Positions 11,563 to 21,034 of a DNA stretch of 64,000 bases are shown here, piece by piece. The notes under the pieces were generated by a model. That model worked only from the letters and a program-made list of their open reading frames with translations, had not been told where the DNA came from and made no database searches. Position 1 is the first letter of the stretch. Each line of letters begins with the position of its first letter. Origin of the DNA: Antarcticirhabdus aurantiaca (GTDB taxonomy: Bacteria; Pseudomonadota; Alphaproteobacteria; Rhizobiales; Rhizobiaceae); assembly GCF_009765365.1 (NCBI RefSeq), contig NZ_VTOM01000015.1, forward strand, positions 1 through 64,000, written 5' to 3'. The position numbers were made by a program, and so were the translations under genes.

Positions 11563-12474
11563 TTACGCGCGGTTTGGAGCAAGCCTCAAGCCATCGTGAC
11601 GCCGAAAGGCCAGCGCCCGGAGCACGCCGCCGAGATCGCGGCGCTCCGCGATTCGTTCGAAGCCGGCATCGCTCATGATCGCGTCGAGGTCCCGCTCCTG
11701 TCCGATGCCGATCTCGGCGGCCACGAAGCCGTCGGGCTTCACCACCCGCGCGGCGCCCGCGGCGATGGCGCGGTAGGCGTCGAGGCCGTCGGTGCCGCCA
11801 TCGAGCGCCAGGCGGGGATCGTGGTCGCGCACTTCGCGCGACAAGCGCTCCACCTCTTGGGATCGGATATAAGGTGGGTTCGTGACGATTGCATCAAGCC
11901 CGGGTGCCATTCCCTCGCAATAATCGAGGCAGGCAGGCAGGAAACGCGCCTCGACGCCGGCAGTGCGGGCGTTCTGGCGCGCCGTCTCCAGCGCGCCGGG
12001 CGACAGGTCGGTCGCCAGGCACACGGCCTCCGGCAGTCGCGCGAGAAGCGACACGGCGATCGCGCCGGTGCCGGTGCCGATGTCGGCGAAGCGGAGGGGG
12101 CGAGGTCGATCGCGCAGCAGCGCCTCGGCGAGATCGACCAGCGCTTCCGTGTCCGGCCGCGGCTCCAGCGTGTCGGGCGAAAGGGCGAAGTCGTGCTCGC
12201 CGAAGGCGCGGCGCCCGAGGATGCGCCCGACCGGCATGCCGCCGAGGCGCTTCTCCAGCATGGCGTCGAGCCGATGCGCCGCCGCGGCGTTCAGCGGCTC
12301 GCTTCCGCTCAGGATCAGCCCCGCCCCGTCGAGCCCGACGGCCGCCAGGAACAGGAGCCGCGCGTCGAGATCGGCCTCGCCGTGCCCCGCTTCGGCGAGG
12401 CGGCGGCGGGTGCGGGCGAGCGCTTCGCGAAGCGGCAGGCCGGCGAGCGGCCCGGCGGCTCCGGTCTCAATCAT
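11563..12474 (-). CDS. prmC: Peptide chain release factor N5-glutamine methyltransferase PrmC
   Basis: 303-residue SAM-dependent methyltransferase that methylates the Gln of the GGQ motif in release factors RF1 and RF2. An N-terminal helical substrate-binding region (1-100) ends in the family motif LEPRPDTE (103-110), followed by a Rossmann methyltransferase domain with DIGTGTG (131-137, SAM binding) and NPPY (199-202, glutamine binding). It lies directly downstream of its substrate gene prfA and overlaps it by 8 bp, implying translational coupling. Confidence 0.95.
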   Translation of the reverse strand: MIETGAAGPLAGLPLREALARTRRRLAEAGHGEADLDARLLFLAAVGLDGAGLILSGSEPLNAAAAHRLDAMLEKRLGGMPVGRILGRRAFGEHDFALSPDTLEPRPDTEALVDLAEALLRDRPRPLRFADIGTGTGAIAVSLLARLPEAVCLATDLSPGALETARQNARTAGVEARFLPACLDYCEGMAPGLDAIVTNPPYIRSQEVERLSREVRDHDPRLALDGGTDGLDAYRAIAAGAARVVKPDGFVAAEIGIGQERDLDAIMSDAGFERIAERRDLGGVLRALAFRRHDGLRLAPNRA

Positions 12475-13546
12475 CGAGGCCCACCGCCGCGAGGCGCTCG
12501 GCCTGGTCGCTGGCGACGAGGGCGTCGACCAGCTCGTCCATCTCGCCCTCGATCACCCGGTCGAGCTTGTACAGGGTGAGGTTGATGCGATGGTCGGTGA
12601 CGCGCCCTTGCGGGAAGTTGTAGGTGCGGATGCGCTCGGAGCGGTCGCCGGAGCCGACCTGCGCGCGGCGCGTCTGCGAGCGCTCGGCGTCGGCCCGGCT
12701 GCGCTCCATGTCGAAGAGCCGGGCGCGCAGCACCTGCATGGCGCGGGCGCGGTTCTGGTGCTGCGACTTTTCCGACGAGGTCACGACGATGCCGGTCGGC
12801 AGGTGGGTGATCCGCACCGCCGAGTCGGTCGTGTTGACGTGCTGGCCGCCGGCGCCCGAGGAGCGCATCGTGTCGATGCGGATGTCCTCGGGACGGATCT
12901 CGACGTCGATGTCCTCGGCCTCCGGCAGGACGGCGACCGTCGCGGCCGAAGTGTGGATGCGCCCGCCCGACTCCGTTTCGGGCACGCGCTGCACCCGGTG
13001 GACGCCGGACTCGAACTTCAGCCGCGAGAAGACCCCCTTCCCCTTCACCGAGGCGACCACCTCGCGATAGCCGCCGACCTCGCCCTCCGTTGCCGACAGG
13101 AGCTCGACCTTCCAGCGATGCGCCTCGGCATAGCGCTGGTACATGCGGAACAGATCGCCGGCGAAGAGGCCCGCTTCCGAGCCGCCCGTGCCGGCGCGCA
13201 CCTCGATGATCGCGCCCTTCTCGTCGGCCGCGTCCTTGGGCAGGAGCAGGATGCCGATCTCGCGGGTGAGGTCCTCAATCGCCGGCCCGAGCTCGGCGAC
13301 CTCCTCCGAGGCGAGGTCGCGCATCTCGCGCTCGGCACCCGGATCCTCGGCGATGGCCCGCGCCTCCTCGCGATCCTTCTCGGCCGTCCTCAGACGCCGG
13401 ATGGCCGCGACCACCTCTTCCAGCCCCGAATACTCGGCGGCGAGCTTGGAATAGGTCTCGTGGTCCGGACCCGCGGCCATCTGCGCTTCGATGCGGTCGT
13501 AGCGCGACAGGATCTCGTCGAGGGTCTTGGTCGGCAGGCTCGCCAT
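12467..13546 (-). CDS. prfA: Peptide chain release factor 1
   Basis: 359-residue class I release factor, recognising UAA and UAG. The peptidyl-tRNA hydrolysis motif GGQ is at residues 233-235 ([17 protein letters not shown]), the usual position in RF1. The coiled N-terminal domain and the length fit RF1 rather than RF2, since no programmed frameshift is needed. It is followed by prmC with an 8-bp overlap. The ptsP terminator separates it from ptsP upstream, so prfA-prmC probably has its own promoter in 13547-13627. Confidence 0.95.
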   Translation of the reverse strand: MASLPTKTLDEILSRYDRIEAQMAAGPDHETYSKLAAEYSGLEEVVAAIRRLRTAEKDREEARAIAEDPGAEREMRDLASEEVAELGPAIEDLTREIGILLLPKDAADEKGAIIEVRAGTGGSEAGLFAGDLFRMYQRYAEAHRWKVELLSATEGEVGGYREVVASVKGKGVFSRLKFESGVHRVQRVPETESGGRIHTSAATVAVLPEAEDIDVEIRPEDIRIDTMRSSGAGGQHVNTTDSAVRITHLPTGIVVTSSEKSQHQNRARAMQVLRARLFDMERSRADAERSQTRRAQVGSGDRSERIRTYNFPQGRVTDHRINLTLYKLDRVIEGEMDELVDALVASDQAERLAAVGLDD

Positions 13547-13569
13547 GGCTGAACAATCGAGAAGGAAAC

Positions 13570-13601
13570 GAAAAAACGGGCGCGGGCGTTCGAGCCCGCG
13601 C
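13570..13601 (-). terminator. Intrinsic terminator of ptsP
   Basis: GCGCGGGC (13580-13587) pairs with GCCCGCGC (13594-13601) around a 6-nt loop. On the minus strand the stem is followed by CCG and six Ts. It lies about 25 nt beyond the ptsP stop and before prfA. Confidence 0.8.
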
Positions 13602-13627
13602 GGCAGCGAAGCAGAGGTGCGGCCCCG

Positions 13628-15892
13628 CTAATGCGGGATGCCGTTCGCCTCGGCGAAGTCGACGAGCCGCTGGCGCAGCGAAAGCGGGCGCTCGGGATCG
13701 GCCATCCAGGCCTCCATCCGCCGCGACAGGTCGGTCGCGTCGAGTTCCAGCAGCATGGCCTTCACCGGGCCGATCGCCGGAGGCGCCATGGATATGGATC
13801 GGAAGCCGAGCCCGATCAACGCCATGGCCGCGAGCGGGCGGCCCGCCATCTCGCCGCAGAGCGTCACGCCGACGCCGTTGCGCGCGCCGGCATCGGCAAT
13901 GCTCTTGAGCGCCAGAAGGAAGGGCGGCGACAGGTCGTCGAAGCGCGAGGCGACGCGCGAGTTGCCGCGATCGACGGCGTTGAAGAACTGGAACAGGTCG
14001 TTGGAGCCGACCGAGACGAAGTCGACGAGCCGCATCAGCTCGTCGAGCTGGTATAGGAGCGCCGGCACCTCGATCATCGCGCCGATCTTCACGCTCGTCG
14101 GCATGGCGTGGCCGAACTTGGTGAGGTGGGCGATCTCGCGCGACAGGAGATCGCGCGCCTGACGCATCTCGCCCATGTCCGTCACCATCGGGAACATCAC
14201 GCGCAGCTCCCGCCCCGCCGCGGCCTTGAGGAGCGCGCGCAGCTGCGTGCGCATCAGGCCCGGCCGGTCGAGCGCGAGGCGCAGCGCCCGGTAGCCGAGC
14301 GCCGGGTTCTCCTCGGAGAAGCCGCCGAGATAGGGCACGACCTTGTCGCCGCCGACGTCGAGCGTGCGGAAGGTGACGGGCGCCTCGCTCGCCGCGTCGA
14401 GAACCGCCGCGTAGAGCCGCTCCTGGTCGCGCATGCGCGGCATGGTGGAGGCGACCAGGAACTGCAGCTCGGTGCGGAACAGGCCGATCCCCTGCGCGCC
14501 CGCTTCGGCGAGCTGCGGCAGGTCGACGAGGAGACCGGCATTCATCATGAGGTGGATGGGCGTGCCGTCCTTGGTCACGCTCGGCCGGTCGCGCAGCTCG
14601 CGGTAGCGCTCCTGCCGCTTGGCGCGGAAGCGCACCTTGTCGCCGTAGAGCGATTCGAGCTCGGCCGGCGGGCGCAGATGCACCGTTCCGTCGTCGCCGT
14701 CGACGATGATCGCGTCGCGGTTCTCCGCCATGGAGACCGCGCCCTTGACCTGCGCGACCACCGGCAGCCCGAGGGCGCGCGCGACGATCACGACGTGGCT
14801 CGTCGCCGCCCCTTCCTCCAGGACGAGGCCGCGCAGCTGCTCGCGGCGGTAATCGAGAAGCTCGGCGGCGCCCATCGACCGGGCGACGACGATTGCGTCC
14901 CCGACCCCGTCGAGCACGTCCTCGCCCCCGCCCATCAGCTGGCGCAGCAAGCGGTTGGCGAGGTCGTCGAAATCGTGCAGGCGCTCGCGGATATAGGGGT
15001 CGGTCAGGTGCATCATGCGCGCGCGCATGTCGGACTGCACCTTCTCGACCGCGGCTTCGGCGGTCAGGCCGTTGCGCACCGCTTCTTCCAGCCGCCGCAC
15101 CCAGCCGCGGTCGTGGGCGAACATGCGATAGGCCTCGAGAACGGCGCGGTGCTCGCCGTCCACCGCGATGTCGCGGCGCTGGAGCATGTCCTCGATCGAC
15201 TCGCGCAAGGTCTCCAGCGCCCGGCCGAGCCGCTCGACCTCGCTGGCCGCATCCTCGTTGAAGAGGTTGGTGACGACGACGCGCGGCTCGTGGAGAACGA
15301 CGTGGCCGAGCCCGATGCCTTCCGAGAGCCCCGCGCCGGTGAAGGAGTGCGGCCGCTTGAGGTCGAGCGAGACGCCGGGGCGCGACAGACCTTCGAGCCC
15401 GCCGGCCGCGATCATCTCGGCGACCACCATCGCGACCGTTTCGAGAGCTTCCGCTTCTTCGTCGCGATAGGTGCGCTTGGCCCGGTTCTGGACGACGAGG
15501 ACGCCGAGGGTGCGGCCGGCGCGCAGCACGGGCACGCCGAGGAAGGAATTGTAGATCTCCTCGCCCGTCTCGGGCAGGAAGGCGAAGGCGGGATGCTTCT
15601 GGGCCTCCTGCAGGTTCAGGAGGCGCGCGGTGACGGCGATGGTGCCGACGAGACCTTCGCCGAGCCGCAGCTGCGCCAGGTGGACGGAGCCGGGGTTCAG
15701 GCCTTCGGTCGCGTAGAGTTCGAGAACGCCGTCGGCGCGCAGGACGTAGAGCGAGCAGACCTCGGCCACCATGTTGGCGGCGATCACGCGCATGATCTCG
15801 TCGAGGCGCGCCTGCGCCGCCAGGGGCTCGGCCATGAGCTCCCGGATTCGCCGCATCAGGACGCGCGGGCCTGAAGAGTCGCTTCTGACCAA
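13628..15892 (-). CDS. ptsP: Phosphoenolpyruvate-protein phosphotransferase PtsP (enzyme I-Ntr)
   Basis: 754-residue first enzyme of the nitrogen phosphotransferase system. It transfers phosphate from PEP to NPr and on to EIIA-Ntr, linking nitrogen and carbon status to regulation. Domains: N-terminal GAF (about 15-165, sensing glutamine in studied relatives), the EI N-domain with phospho-His about 366 (GAATSHVVIVA), and the PEP-binding TIM barrel. I chose the TTG at 15892 because it gives MVRSDSSGPRVLMRR, matching the usual start of rhizobial PtsP, and a typical length. The ATG at 15856 or the frame to 15964 are alternatives. A 13-bp inverted repeat lies about 100 nt upstream. Confidence 0.93.
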   Translation of the reverse strand: MVRSDSSGPRVLMRRIRELMAEPLAAQARLDEIMRVIAANMVAEVCSLYVLRADGVLELYATEGLNPGSVHLAQLRLGEGLVGTIAVTARLLNLQEAQKHPAFAFLPETGEEIYNSFLGVPVLRAGRTLGVLVVQNRAKRTYRDEEAEALETVAMVVAEMIAAGGLEGLSRPGVSLDLKRPHSFTGAGLSEGIGLGHVVLHEPRVVVTNLFNEDAASEVERLGRALETLRESIEDMLQRRDIAVDGEHRAVLEAYRMFAHDRGWVRRLEEAVRNGLTAEAAVEKVQSDMRARMMHLTDPYIRERLHDFDDLANRLLRQLMGGGEDVLDGVGDAIVVARSMGAAELLDYRREQLRGLVLEEGAATSHVVIVARALGLPVVAQVKGAVSMAENRDAIIVDGDDGTVHLRPPAELESLYGDKVRFRAKRQERYRELRDRPSVTKDGTPIHLMMNAGLLVDLPQLAEAGAQGIGLFRTELQFLVASTMPRMRDQERLYAAVLDAASEAPVTFRTLDVGGDKVVPYLGGFSEENPALGYRALRLALDRPGLMRTQLRALLKAAAGRELRVMFPMVTDMGEMRQARDLLSREIAHLTKFGHAMPTSVKIGAMIEVPALLYQLDELMRLVDFVSVGSNDLFQFFNAVDRGNSRVASRFDDLSPPFLLALKSIADAGARNGVGVTLCGEMAGRPLAAMALIGLGFRSISMAPPAIGPVKAMLLELDATDLSRRMEAWMADPERPLSLRQRLVDFAEANGIPH

Positions 15893-15966
15893 GGTCGTGT
15901 TCCGTCCCGTTCGCGCAAGGGTTGCGCGGCCCGAACCGGCCGACGCACCCCGCGTCCGAGCCAAGC

Positions 15967-16004
15967 ACTAGAGGCTGTAAGGGGACCAGAGCAAGCAATG
16001 CTTG
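15967..16004 (-). promoter_or_regulatory. Candidate ptsP promoter with a 13-bp inverted repeat over the -35
   Basis: On the minus strand TTGCTC (15989-15994) and TCTAGT (15967-15972) are spaced by 16 bp, resembling a sigma-70 promoter. The inverted repeat CAAGCA-A-TGCTTG (15992-16004) overlaps the -35, which is a typical place for a repressor. Motif-based only. Confidence 0.35.
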
Positions 16005-16129
16005 TCTAGGCCGCTGACCGCCCGTAGATCATTCTCGTCCGGGAAGCATCTAGGCAGCGGGAGCGATCCTCCCATCCCAGCCACCTCGCGAAAATCGCTC
16101 CGCGGGGCCTCCCCTCCCCGGGTCCCCGT

Positions 16130-17383
16130 TTAGGCCTTGTCGAGGCCGTAGACGGAGTGGAGCGTGCGCACGGCGAGCTCGGTGAACTCCCCGTCGATCA
16201 GGATCGAGATCTTGATCTCGGAGGTCGTGATCGCTCGGATGTTGATGCCGCGGTTCGCCAGCGCCTTGAAGGCGGTGGCGGCGACGCCGGTATGCGAGCG
16301 CATGCCGATGCCGATGACCGAGATCTTGGCGAGGCCTTCCTCGCTCTGGATCGCGTCGTAGCGCATCTCGTCCTTGGCGGCCTCGATGACGCCGACCGCC
16401 TTCTTCACGTCGCCGGCCGGCACGGTGAAGGTCATGTCGGTCGAGGCGCCCGATTCGGACACGTTCTGGACAATCATGTCGACGTTGACGCCGGCATCCG
16501 CCAGCGGCCCGAAGATGGCAGCCGCCACGCCCGGGCGGTCGGCCACGCGCCGCAGCGAAATCTGCGCCTCGTCGCGCGCATAGGCAATGCCGGTTACGAC
16601 CTGCTGTTCCACGATCTCGTCCTCGTCGCAAATCAGGGTGCCGGGGGGATTGTCGAAGTCGCCCATGCCCGGCGCGTCGGGGTCTTCGAAGGAGGAGCGC
16701 ACGAAGGTCCGCACCTTGTGGACCATGGCGAGTTCGACGGAGCGGACCTGCAGCACCTTGGCGCCGAGCGAGGCCATCTCCAGCATTTCCTCGAAGGAAA
16801 CGCGGCTCATGCGCCGGGCCTTGGGCTCGATGCGCGGGTCGGTCGTGTAGACGCCGTCGACGTCCGTATAGATGTCGCAGCGGTCCGCCTTCAGCGCCGC
16901 GGCGACCGCCACGGCCGAGGTGTCGGAGCCCCCGCGCCCGAGGGTCGCGACGCGGTTGTCCGGCGCCAGGCCCTGGAAGCCCGCGACGACCGCCACCTGG
17001 CCTTCGGCGAAGCGGCGCACGATCTCGGCGCCGTCGATCTCCTGGATGCGCGCGGCGCCATGCTGGCCGTCGGTGCGGATCGGGATCTGCCAGCCCTGCC
17101 AGGAGCGCGCGTTGATGCCCATCGACTGGAGGACGATGGCCAGCAGCCCGGCGGTCACCAATTCGCCGCTCGCCACGATCGCGTCGTATTCGCGCGCGTC
17201 GTGGATCGGGCTCGCCTCGCGGCACCAGGCGACCAGCTCGTTGGTCTTGCCGGACATGGCGGACACGACGACGGCGACCTGATGGCCGGCGTCGACCTCG
17301 CGTTTGACGTGCCGGGCCACGCGTCGGATGCGGTCGATGTCGGCGACCGAAGTGCCGCCGAATTTCAGGACGAGACGGGCCAT
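16130..17383 (-). CDS. lysC: Aspartate kinase
   Basis: 417-residue aspartokinase, catalysing the first step from aspartate to lysine, threonine and methionine. The N-terminal kinase signature KFGGTSVAD is at residues 7-15, and the catalytic domain is followed by two C-terminal ACT domains (about 260-410) that usually mediate feedback inhibition by lysine and/or threonine. Length and architecture match monofunctional class aspartokinases. The ATG at 17383 opens the conserved N-terminus; the frame extending to 17623 is non-coding. The gene is divergent from ubiG with about 280 bp between, which must hold both promoters. thrC, another gene of the pathway, lies 30 kb away. Confidence 0.95.
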   Translation of the reverse strand: MARLVLKFGGTSVADIDRIRRVARHVKREVDAGHQVAVVVSAMSGKTNELVAWCREASPIHDAREYDAIVASGELVTAGLLAIVLQSMGINARSWQGWQIPIRTDGQHGAARIQEIDGAEIVRRFAEGQVAVVAGFQGLAPDNRVATLGRGGSDTSAVAVAAALKADRCDIYTDVDGVYTTDPRIEPKARRMSRVSFEEMLEMASLGAKVLQVRSVELAMVHKVRTFVRSSFEDPDAPGMGDFDNPPGTLICDEDEIVEQQVVTGIAYARDEAQISLRRVADRPGVAAAIFGPLADAGVNVDMIVQNVSESGASTDMTFTVPAGDVKKAVGVIEAAKDEMRYDAIQSEEGLAKISVIGIGMRSHTGVAATAFKALANRGINIRAITTSEIKISILIDGEFTELAVRTLHSVYGLDKA

Positions 17384-17661
17384 GGAACACGAATTCGAGG
17401 AGCGATGAACCAGCCCGCGCGGCACGAAGACCTGCGGCGGGCAACGATGCCGCCCGGCGCCGGCCGCGGAACGGCCCCCGCATCCGTGCGGCGGGGCGGG
17501 AGTAGCGGGTTTGCGGCACGAGGGCAAGCGCGGCCGACCTTGCGCGACGCGCAAGCCCTGCGTAAGCCCCGCCACCGGGCGAAGCGACGCGCCGGCTTGA
17601 CTTCGGTTCCCGCCACCAAACATCGCGGAACAGCATCAACGAGAAAGCGAGGCCTGCCAAC

Positions 17662-18408
17662 ATGGGCGAAGCGAACCGCACGACGATCGACGCGGCCGAG
17701 ATCGAGCGCTTCTCGCGGTTGGCGGCCGAGTGGTGGAATCCGACAGGCAAGTTCCGCCCGCTGCACAAGTTCAATCCCGTGCGCCTCGCCTATATCCGCG
17801 AGCAGGTGCTTCTCCACTTCGGCCGCGATGGTCGCTCGGCCAAGCCCTTCGAGGGCTTGAGCATCCTCGACATCGGCTGCGGCGGCGGCCTCGTCGCCGA
17901 GCCGATGGCGCGCCTCGGCGCCGAGGTCGTCGGGGCCGACGCTTCCGAGACCAACATCGAGGTGGCCAAGCTCCACGCCGCGCAGAGCGGCGTGGCGGTC
18001 GACTACCGGGCGACCACCGCCGAGGCGATCCTGGCGGGCGGGGAGCGCTTCGACGTCGTCACCGCGCTCGAGATCGTCGAGCACGTGTCGGACGTCGACT
18101 ATTTTCTCACGACCTGCGCAGACCTCGTGAAGCCCGGCGGCCTCCTCTTCGTGGCCACCATCAACCGGACCTTCAAGGCGCTCGGCCTTGCCATCGTCGG
18201 CGCGGAATACGTTCTCGGCTGGCTGCCGAAGGGCACCCACCAATACGAGAAGCTGGTGCGGCCCGAGGAGATCGAGGCGCCGCTGGCCGCCGCCGGCCTG
18301 TCGGCGCTGGAGCGGATCGGCGTCACCTACAATCCCCTGTCCGCGCAGTGGCGCCTCAGTCCCGACACGGACGTCAACTACATGGTCCTGGCGCGCCGGC
18401 CTTCGTAA
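17662..18408 (+). CDS. ubiG: Ubiquinone biosynthesis O-methyltransferase UbiG
   Basis: 248-residue SAM-dependent O-methyltransferase performing both O-methylation steps of ubiquinone synthesis. It has the family N-terminus ([27 protein letters not shown]), SAM motif LDIGCGGG and the later VEHVSD and LFVATINRT blocks. Length is typical. It is divergent from lysC, an arrangement common in Hyphomicrobiales. A 6-bp hairpin (CCCTTG/CAAGGG, 18424-18441) follows the stop but lacks a T-run. Confidence 0.95.
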   Translation: MGEANRTTIDAAEIERFSRLAAEWWNPTGKFRPLHKFNPVRLAYIREQVLLHFGRDGRSAKPFEGLSILDIGCGGGLVAEPMARLGAEVVGADASETNIEVAKLHAAQSGVAVDYRATTAEAILAGGERFDVVTALEIVEHVSDVDYFLTTCADLVKPGGLLFVATINRTFKALGLAIVGAEYVLGWLPKGTHQYEKLVRPEEIEAPLAAAGLSALERIGVTYNPLSAQWRLSPDTDVNYMVLARRPS

Positions 18409-18540
18409 GCACCACTACCTAAACCCTTGATGCTGCAAGGGCGAGGCAAGCTTGTTATGCGACCCTCGAAACGCGCATCCTCGTGGGGCCTTCTCCAATC
18501 AGCGCGGCGGACGGCACAGCCCTCCGCCCGTCGAACGCGG

Positions 18541-18558
18541 CTGCCGGCATGCCGGCAG
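18541..18558. repeat. 18-bp perfect palindrome upstream of a small conserved gene
   Basis: CTGCCGGCATGCCGGCAG is its own reverse complement. It lies in the 207-bp gap after ubiG, 58 bp before the ATG of the next gene. It may be a regulator-binding site or an RNA hairpin; the sequence alone does not decide. Confidence 0.5.
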
Positions 18559-18615
18559 AACAAGCGTCCGCGTCGCGACAATCGAACCGGTCTCGGACTT
18601 CAAGCGGGGAAACAC

Positions 18616-18969
18616 ATGGCTCCGGCACGCACCATCACGAACGGGTTGAACGAGGCGGCCTGCCCGATCGACCTCGCCCTTTTCGCGCTTCTCCTGCGAT
18701 CGGACGATCGCACGAAGATCGCCCTGATCCGCGAGATCGAGCCGGTCCTGCGGGCCCGCCTCGCCTTGTTCTGCTACAATCGCGGACACCTGCGCCAGCT
18801 CGCCTTCCAGGTCGCGAGCCTGTGCGAAATGCGCGACCTGCGCATCGTCGGCGGCACCATGGGCGACGTCATCGCCGAGCAGTCCCGCGAGGCCGCGCCC
18901 TTCGCTTCCGAGGAAGGCCCGACCACCCGCCGAAAGGGCGTCACGCTCGCCCGCACCGCCATGGGCTGA
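18616..18969 (+). CDS. Small soluble protein of unknown function
   Basis: 117-residue protein, mostly helical by composition, without signal peptide or membrane segments. It contains ITNGLNEAACPIDLALFALLLRSDDR and a central basic region (EIEPVLRARLALFCYNRGHLRQLAFQ). I do not recognise a characterised family. The ATG was chosen for the GGGGA just upstream and because the longer frame from 18427 is Arg/Ser-rich and not protein-like. It stands alone between ubiG and a convergent gene cluster, with a palindrome upstream. Confidence 0.65.
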   Translation: MAPARTITNGLNEAACPIDLALFALLLRSDDRTKIALIREIEPVLRARLALFCYNRGHLRQLAFQVASLCEMRDLRIVGGTMGDVIAEQSREAAPFASEEGPTTRRKGVTLARTAMG

Positions 18970-18978
18970 CGGGACACC

Positions 18979-19287
18979 TCAACGACCGAAGAGTTCCGGG
19001 CTCGGCAGCTTGTCCAGCGGGCACGGGACCGCCTTTCGATCGCACTTCTTGCGATACAGCCGCGCCCAGCCGCGATAGCGCCGCATGGCCAAGAGCCGCA
19101 GCGTCAGCTCGGCGAAGAACGGCCGGCGCTCCGCCTTGCCCACGAGCTTCTTGAAGCGCTTCTTTTCCCGCTTCGTCATGGCGCAGCCGATGCAGCGGTT
19201 CTCCGTGTCACCCGCCATCCGCTCCATGAAACGGCAAACGCCGATGCAGGGCGACGGGGCGTCGCGCCAGCGCTTCTTCTCAGCCAT
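18979..19287 (-). CDS. DUF1289 family cysteine-rich protein
   Basis: 102-residue basic protein with the DUF1289 pattern SPCIGVCRF ... RCIGCAMTKREK near the N-terminus, four Cys that probably bind a metal, and a Lys/Arg-rich C-terminal half. Family function is unknown. It is the last gene of a minus-strand run comF-grxC-nit-DUF1178-DUF1289, with only 9 bp to the previous gene, so it is likely in the same operon. Confidence 0.8.
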   Translation of the reverse strand: MAEKKRWRDAPSPCIGVCRFMERMAGDTENRCIGCAMTKREKKRFKKLVGKAERRPFFAELTLRLLAMRRYRGWARLYRKKCDRKAVPCPLDKLPSPELFGR

Positions 19288-19296
19288 GATGTCCTG

Positions 19297-19815
19297 TCAG
19301 TTCCGGTCTTCCGGCAAAGGCGGCAGCGGCAGGGCCACGATGCCCTCCTCGCCCAGCGCCTCGACCTCGTCGCGGCTCGCCTCGCCGTAGATGCCGCGCG
19401 CCGGCGCCTCGCCGAAATGGATGCGGCGGGCTTCCTCGGCAAAGCGCGTGCCGACGTAGTCGGCCTTGGCGCGAACCTCGCGCGCCAGGTCCTGGAGCTT
19501 GGCAAAGGCCTCGGCGAGCTCCGGCGGCGCACCCATGGCCATGGCCACGGCCGCCGGCGCCAATCCGTTCGCAGCCGGGACCATCGCGCCGCCCGTCTCC
19601 GCAGACCGCTCGGCGACGAAGGCGGCCGGCGCCGCCTCGCCGCGCCGCGCCGTCACCACCGCGGGCGCCATCAGAGCCTTCTCGACCTCGGTCGCACCGC
19701 AGATCGGGCAGGACACGAGCCCGAGCCCGGCCTGCTTCTCCCAGTCGGCGGAGGAGCGGAACCAGGCGTCGAAGCCGTGCGAGCCCGGTCGGCAGCGCAG
19801 AGAATAGCTGATCAT
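19297..19815 (-). CDS. DUF1178 family protein
   Basis: 172-residue soluble protein of the DUF1178 family. It begins MISYSLRCRPGSHGFDAWF, carries a CPICG metal-binding-like pair at about residues 36-40 and ends with the family block ADYVGTRFAEEARRIHFGEAPARGIYGEAS. Function unknown. Its start overlaps the stop of the Nit-type amidase by 4 bp (ATGA), which implies translational coupling. Co-occurrence of DUF1178 with a Nit hydrolase and glutaredoxin looks familiar from rhizobial genomes. Confidence 0.88.
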   Translation of the reverse strand: MISYSLRCRPGSHGFDAWFRSSADWEKQAGLGLVSCPICGATEVEKALMAPAVVTARRGEAAPAAFVAERSAETGGAMVPAANGLAPAAVAMAMGAPPELAEAFAKLQDLAREVRAKADYVGTRFAEEARRIHFGEAPARGIYGEASRDEVEALGEEGIVALPLPPLPEDRN

Positions 19816-20714
19816 TCCGCCGCCTCTGCGGCCGGCTCCTCGCCCACGGCGCCGGTGACGGACACGCGCCGGCCCGTGTCGCCGACCGTGAAGGGCCGGG
19901 CGTTCTTGAGGTTGGGGATCTTGGCGCGCGCCGCGGCAACCTCGGCGACGTCGATCTCGGCCAGCGCGATGCCCGGCGCGTCGTTGTCGACTTCCGCGAC
20001 GATGCGCCCCCAGGGATCGATGATCAGCGAGTGGCCGAAGGTTTCGCGCCCGTCCTCGTGCAGGCCGCCCTGCGCGGCGGCGAGGACGTAGGCGCCGTTC
20101 TCGATGGCGCGGGCGCGAAGGAGGACGTGCCAGTGCGCCTCGCCCGTCTGGCGGGTAAAGGCGGCGGGCGCGGTCAGGATCTGCGCACCGGCGAGCGCTT
20201 CCTCGCGGAAGAGGTGGGGGAAGCGCATATCGTAGCAGACGGCGAAGCCGAGCCGCACGGGGCCGCCCTCGAGATCGAGGTCCGCCAGCGCCGCGCAGCC
20301 GCCCGGCCGATAGGTGCGCGATTCGCGCCAGCTCTCGCCGTTGTCGAGGTCGACGTCGAACATGTGGATCTTATCGTAGGAGGCGCGCACCGCGCCGTCC
20401 GGCCCGAGAAGAAAGGCGCGGTTGGCGACGCGCCCGTCGGGAAGCGCGATCGCCGTCGAGCCGACATGGACGAAGATGCCGCGCGCCTGCGCAACGGTCC
20501 GCGCCGCAGCCAGGACAAGGTCGTCGCTCTCGCCCCTGAGCTTGGCCATCAGGTCAGCGCGGTCGCGCTGCACCATGCCCGTCATTTCCGGGCTCTGGAC
20601 ATAGGTCGCGCCGCGGTCGGCGGCCTCGTTCGCCAGCGCCTCGAAGGCATGGACGTTCTCGGCCGGATCGGTTCCCGAGCGCATCTGCAGGACGGCGGCG
20701 GTGAAGCGGGTCAT
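19812..20714 (-). CDS. Carbon-nitrogen hydrolase, Nit1/Nit2-type omega-amidase
   Basis: 300-residue nitrilase-superfamily amidase. The catalytic triad is E43 (SPEMTG), K115 (YDKIHMFD) and C160 (FAVCYDMRFPHLFR). The sequence is closest in style to the Nit1/Nit2 branch, whose members hydrolyse deaminated glutathione or alpha-ketoglutaramate. The substrate here is inferred, not shown. Presence next to glutaredoxin 3 is consistent with a glutathione-repair role. It is flanked by grxC (27 bp) and DUF1178 (4-bp overlap). Confidence 0.88.
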   Translation of the reverse strand: MTRFTAAVLQMRSGTDPAENVHAFEALANEAADRGATYVQSPEMTGMVQRDRADLMAKLRGESDDLVLAAARTVAQARGIFVHVGSTAIALPDGRVANRAFLLGPDGAVRASYDKIHMFDVDLDNGESWRESRTYRPGGCAALADLDLEGGPVRLGFAVCYDMRFPHLFREEALAGAQILTAPAAFTRQTGEAHWHVLLRARAIENGAYVLAAAQGGLHEDGRETFGHSLIIDPWGRIVAEVDNDAPGIALAEIDVAEVAAARAKIPNLKNARPFTVGDTGRRVSVTGAVGEEPAAEAAE

Positions 20715-20741
20715 CGGTGGGTCAGCCTTTCGGAACGGGCG

Positions 20742-20996
20742 TCAGGCGGCGAGGAGCGGGTCGAGCTTGCCGGCCCGATCCAGCGCGAAGAGGTCGTCGC
20801 AGCCTCCGACATGCGTGTCGCCGATGAAGATCTGCGGAAAGGTCGCCCGGCCGGAGCGCTCGCGCATCTCGGCGCGCAGCGCGGCCGAGTCGGTCGCGTC
20901 CTTCTCGGTGAAGGCCGCGCCCTTCTCGCTGAGCAGCTGCTTGGCCCGGGCGCAATAGCCGCAGAACTGGCGCGTGTAGATGGTGATGTCGGCCAT
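20742..20996 (-). CDS. grxC: Glutaredoxin 3
   Basis: 84-residue dithiol glutaredoxin reducing disulfides and mixed glutathione disulfides in the cytoplasm. The active site is CGYC (residues 12-15), followed by the cis-Pro motif TFPQIFIGDTHVGGCDDL that binds glutathione. Length is typical of GrxC. It lies between comF (38 bp upstream) and the Nit amidase. Confidence 0.95.
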   Translation of the reverse strand: MADITIYTRQFCGYCARAKQLLSEKGAAFTEKDATDSAALRAEMRERSGRATFPQIFIGDTHVGGCDDLFALDRAGKLDPLLAA

Positions 20997-21034
20997 GGAG
21001 ACGGTTCGTCCGGAACGTTGGAACGATTGTTCGT

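Noticed and set aside
18424-18441. Possible intrinsic terminator after ubiG
   Set aside because: A perfect 6-bp hairpin (CCCTTG/CAAGGG) exists but no T-run follows; kept only as a remark in the ubiG entry.
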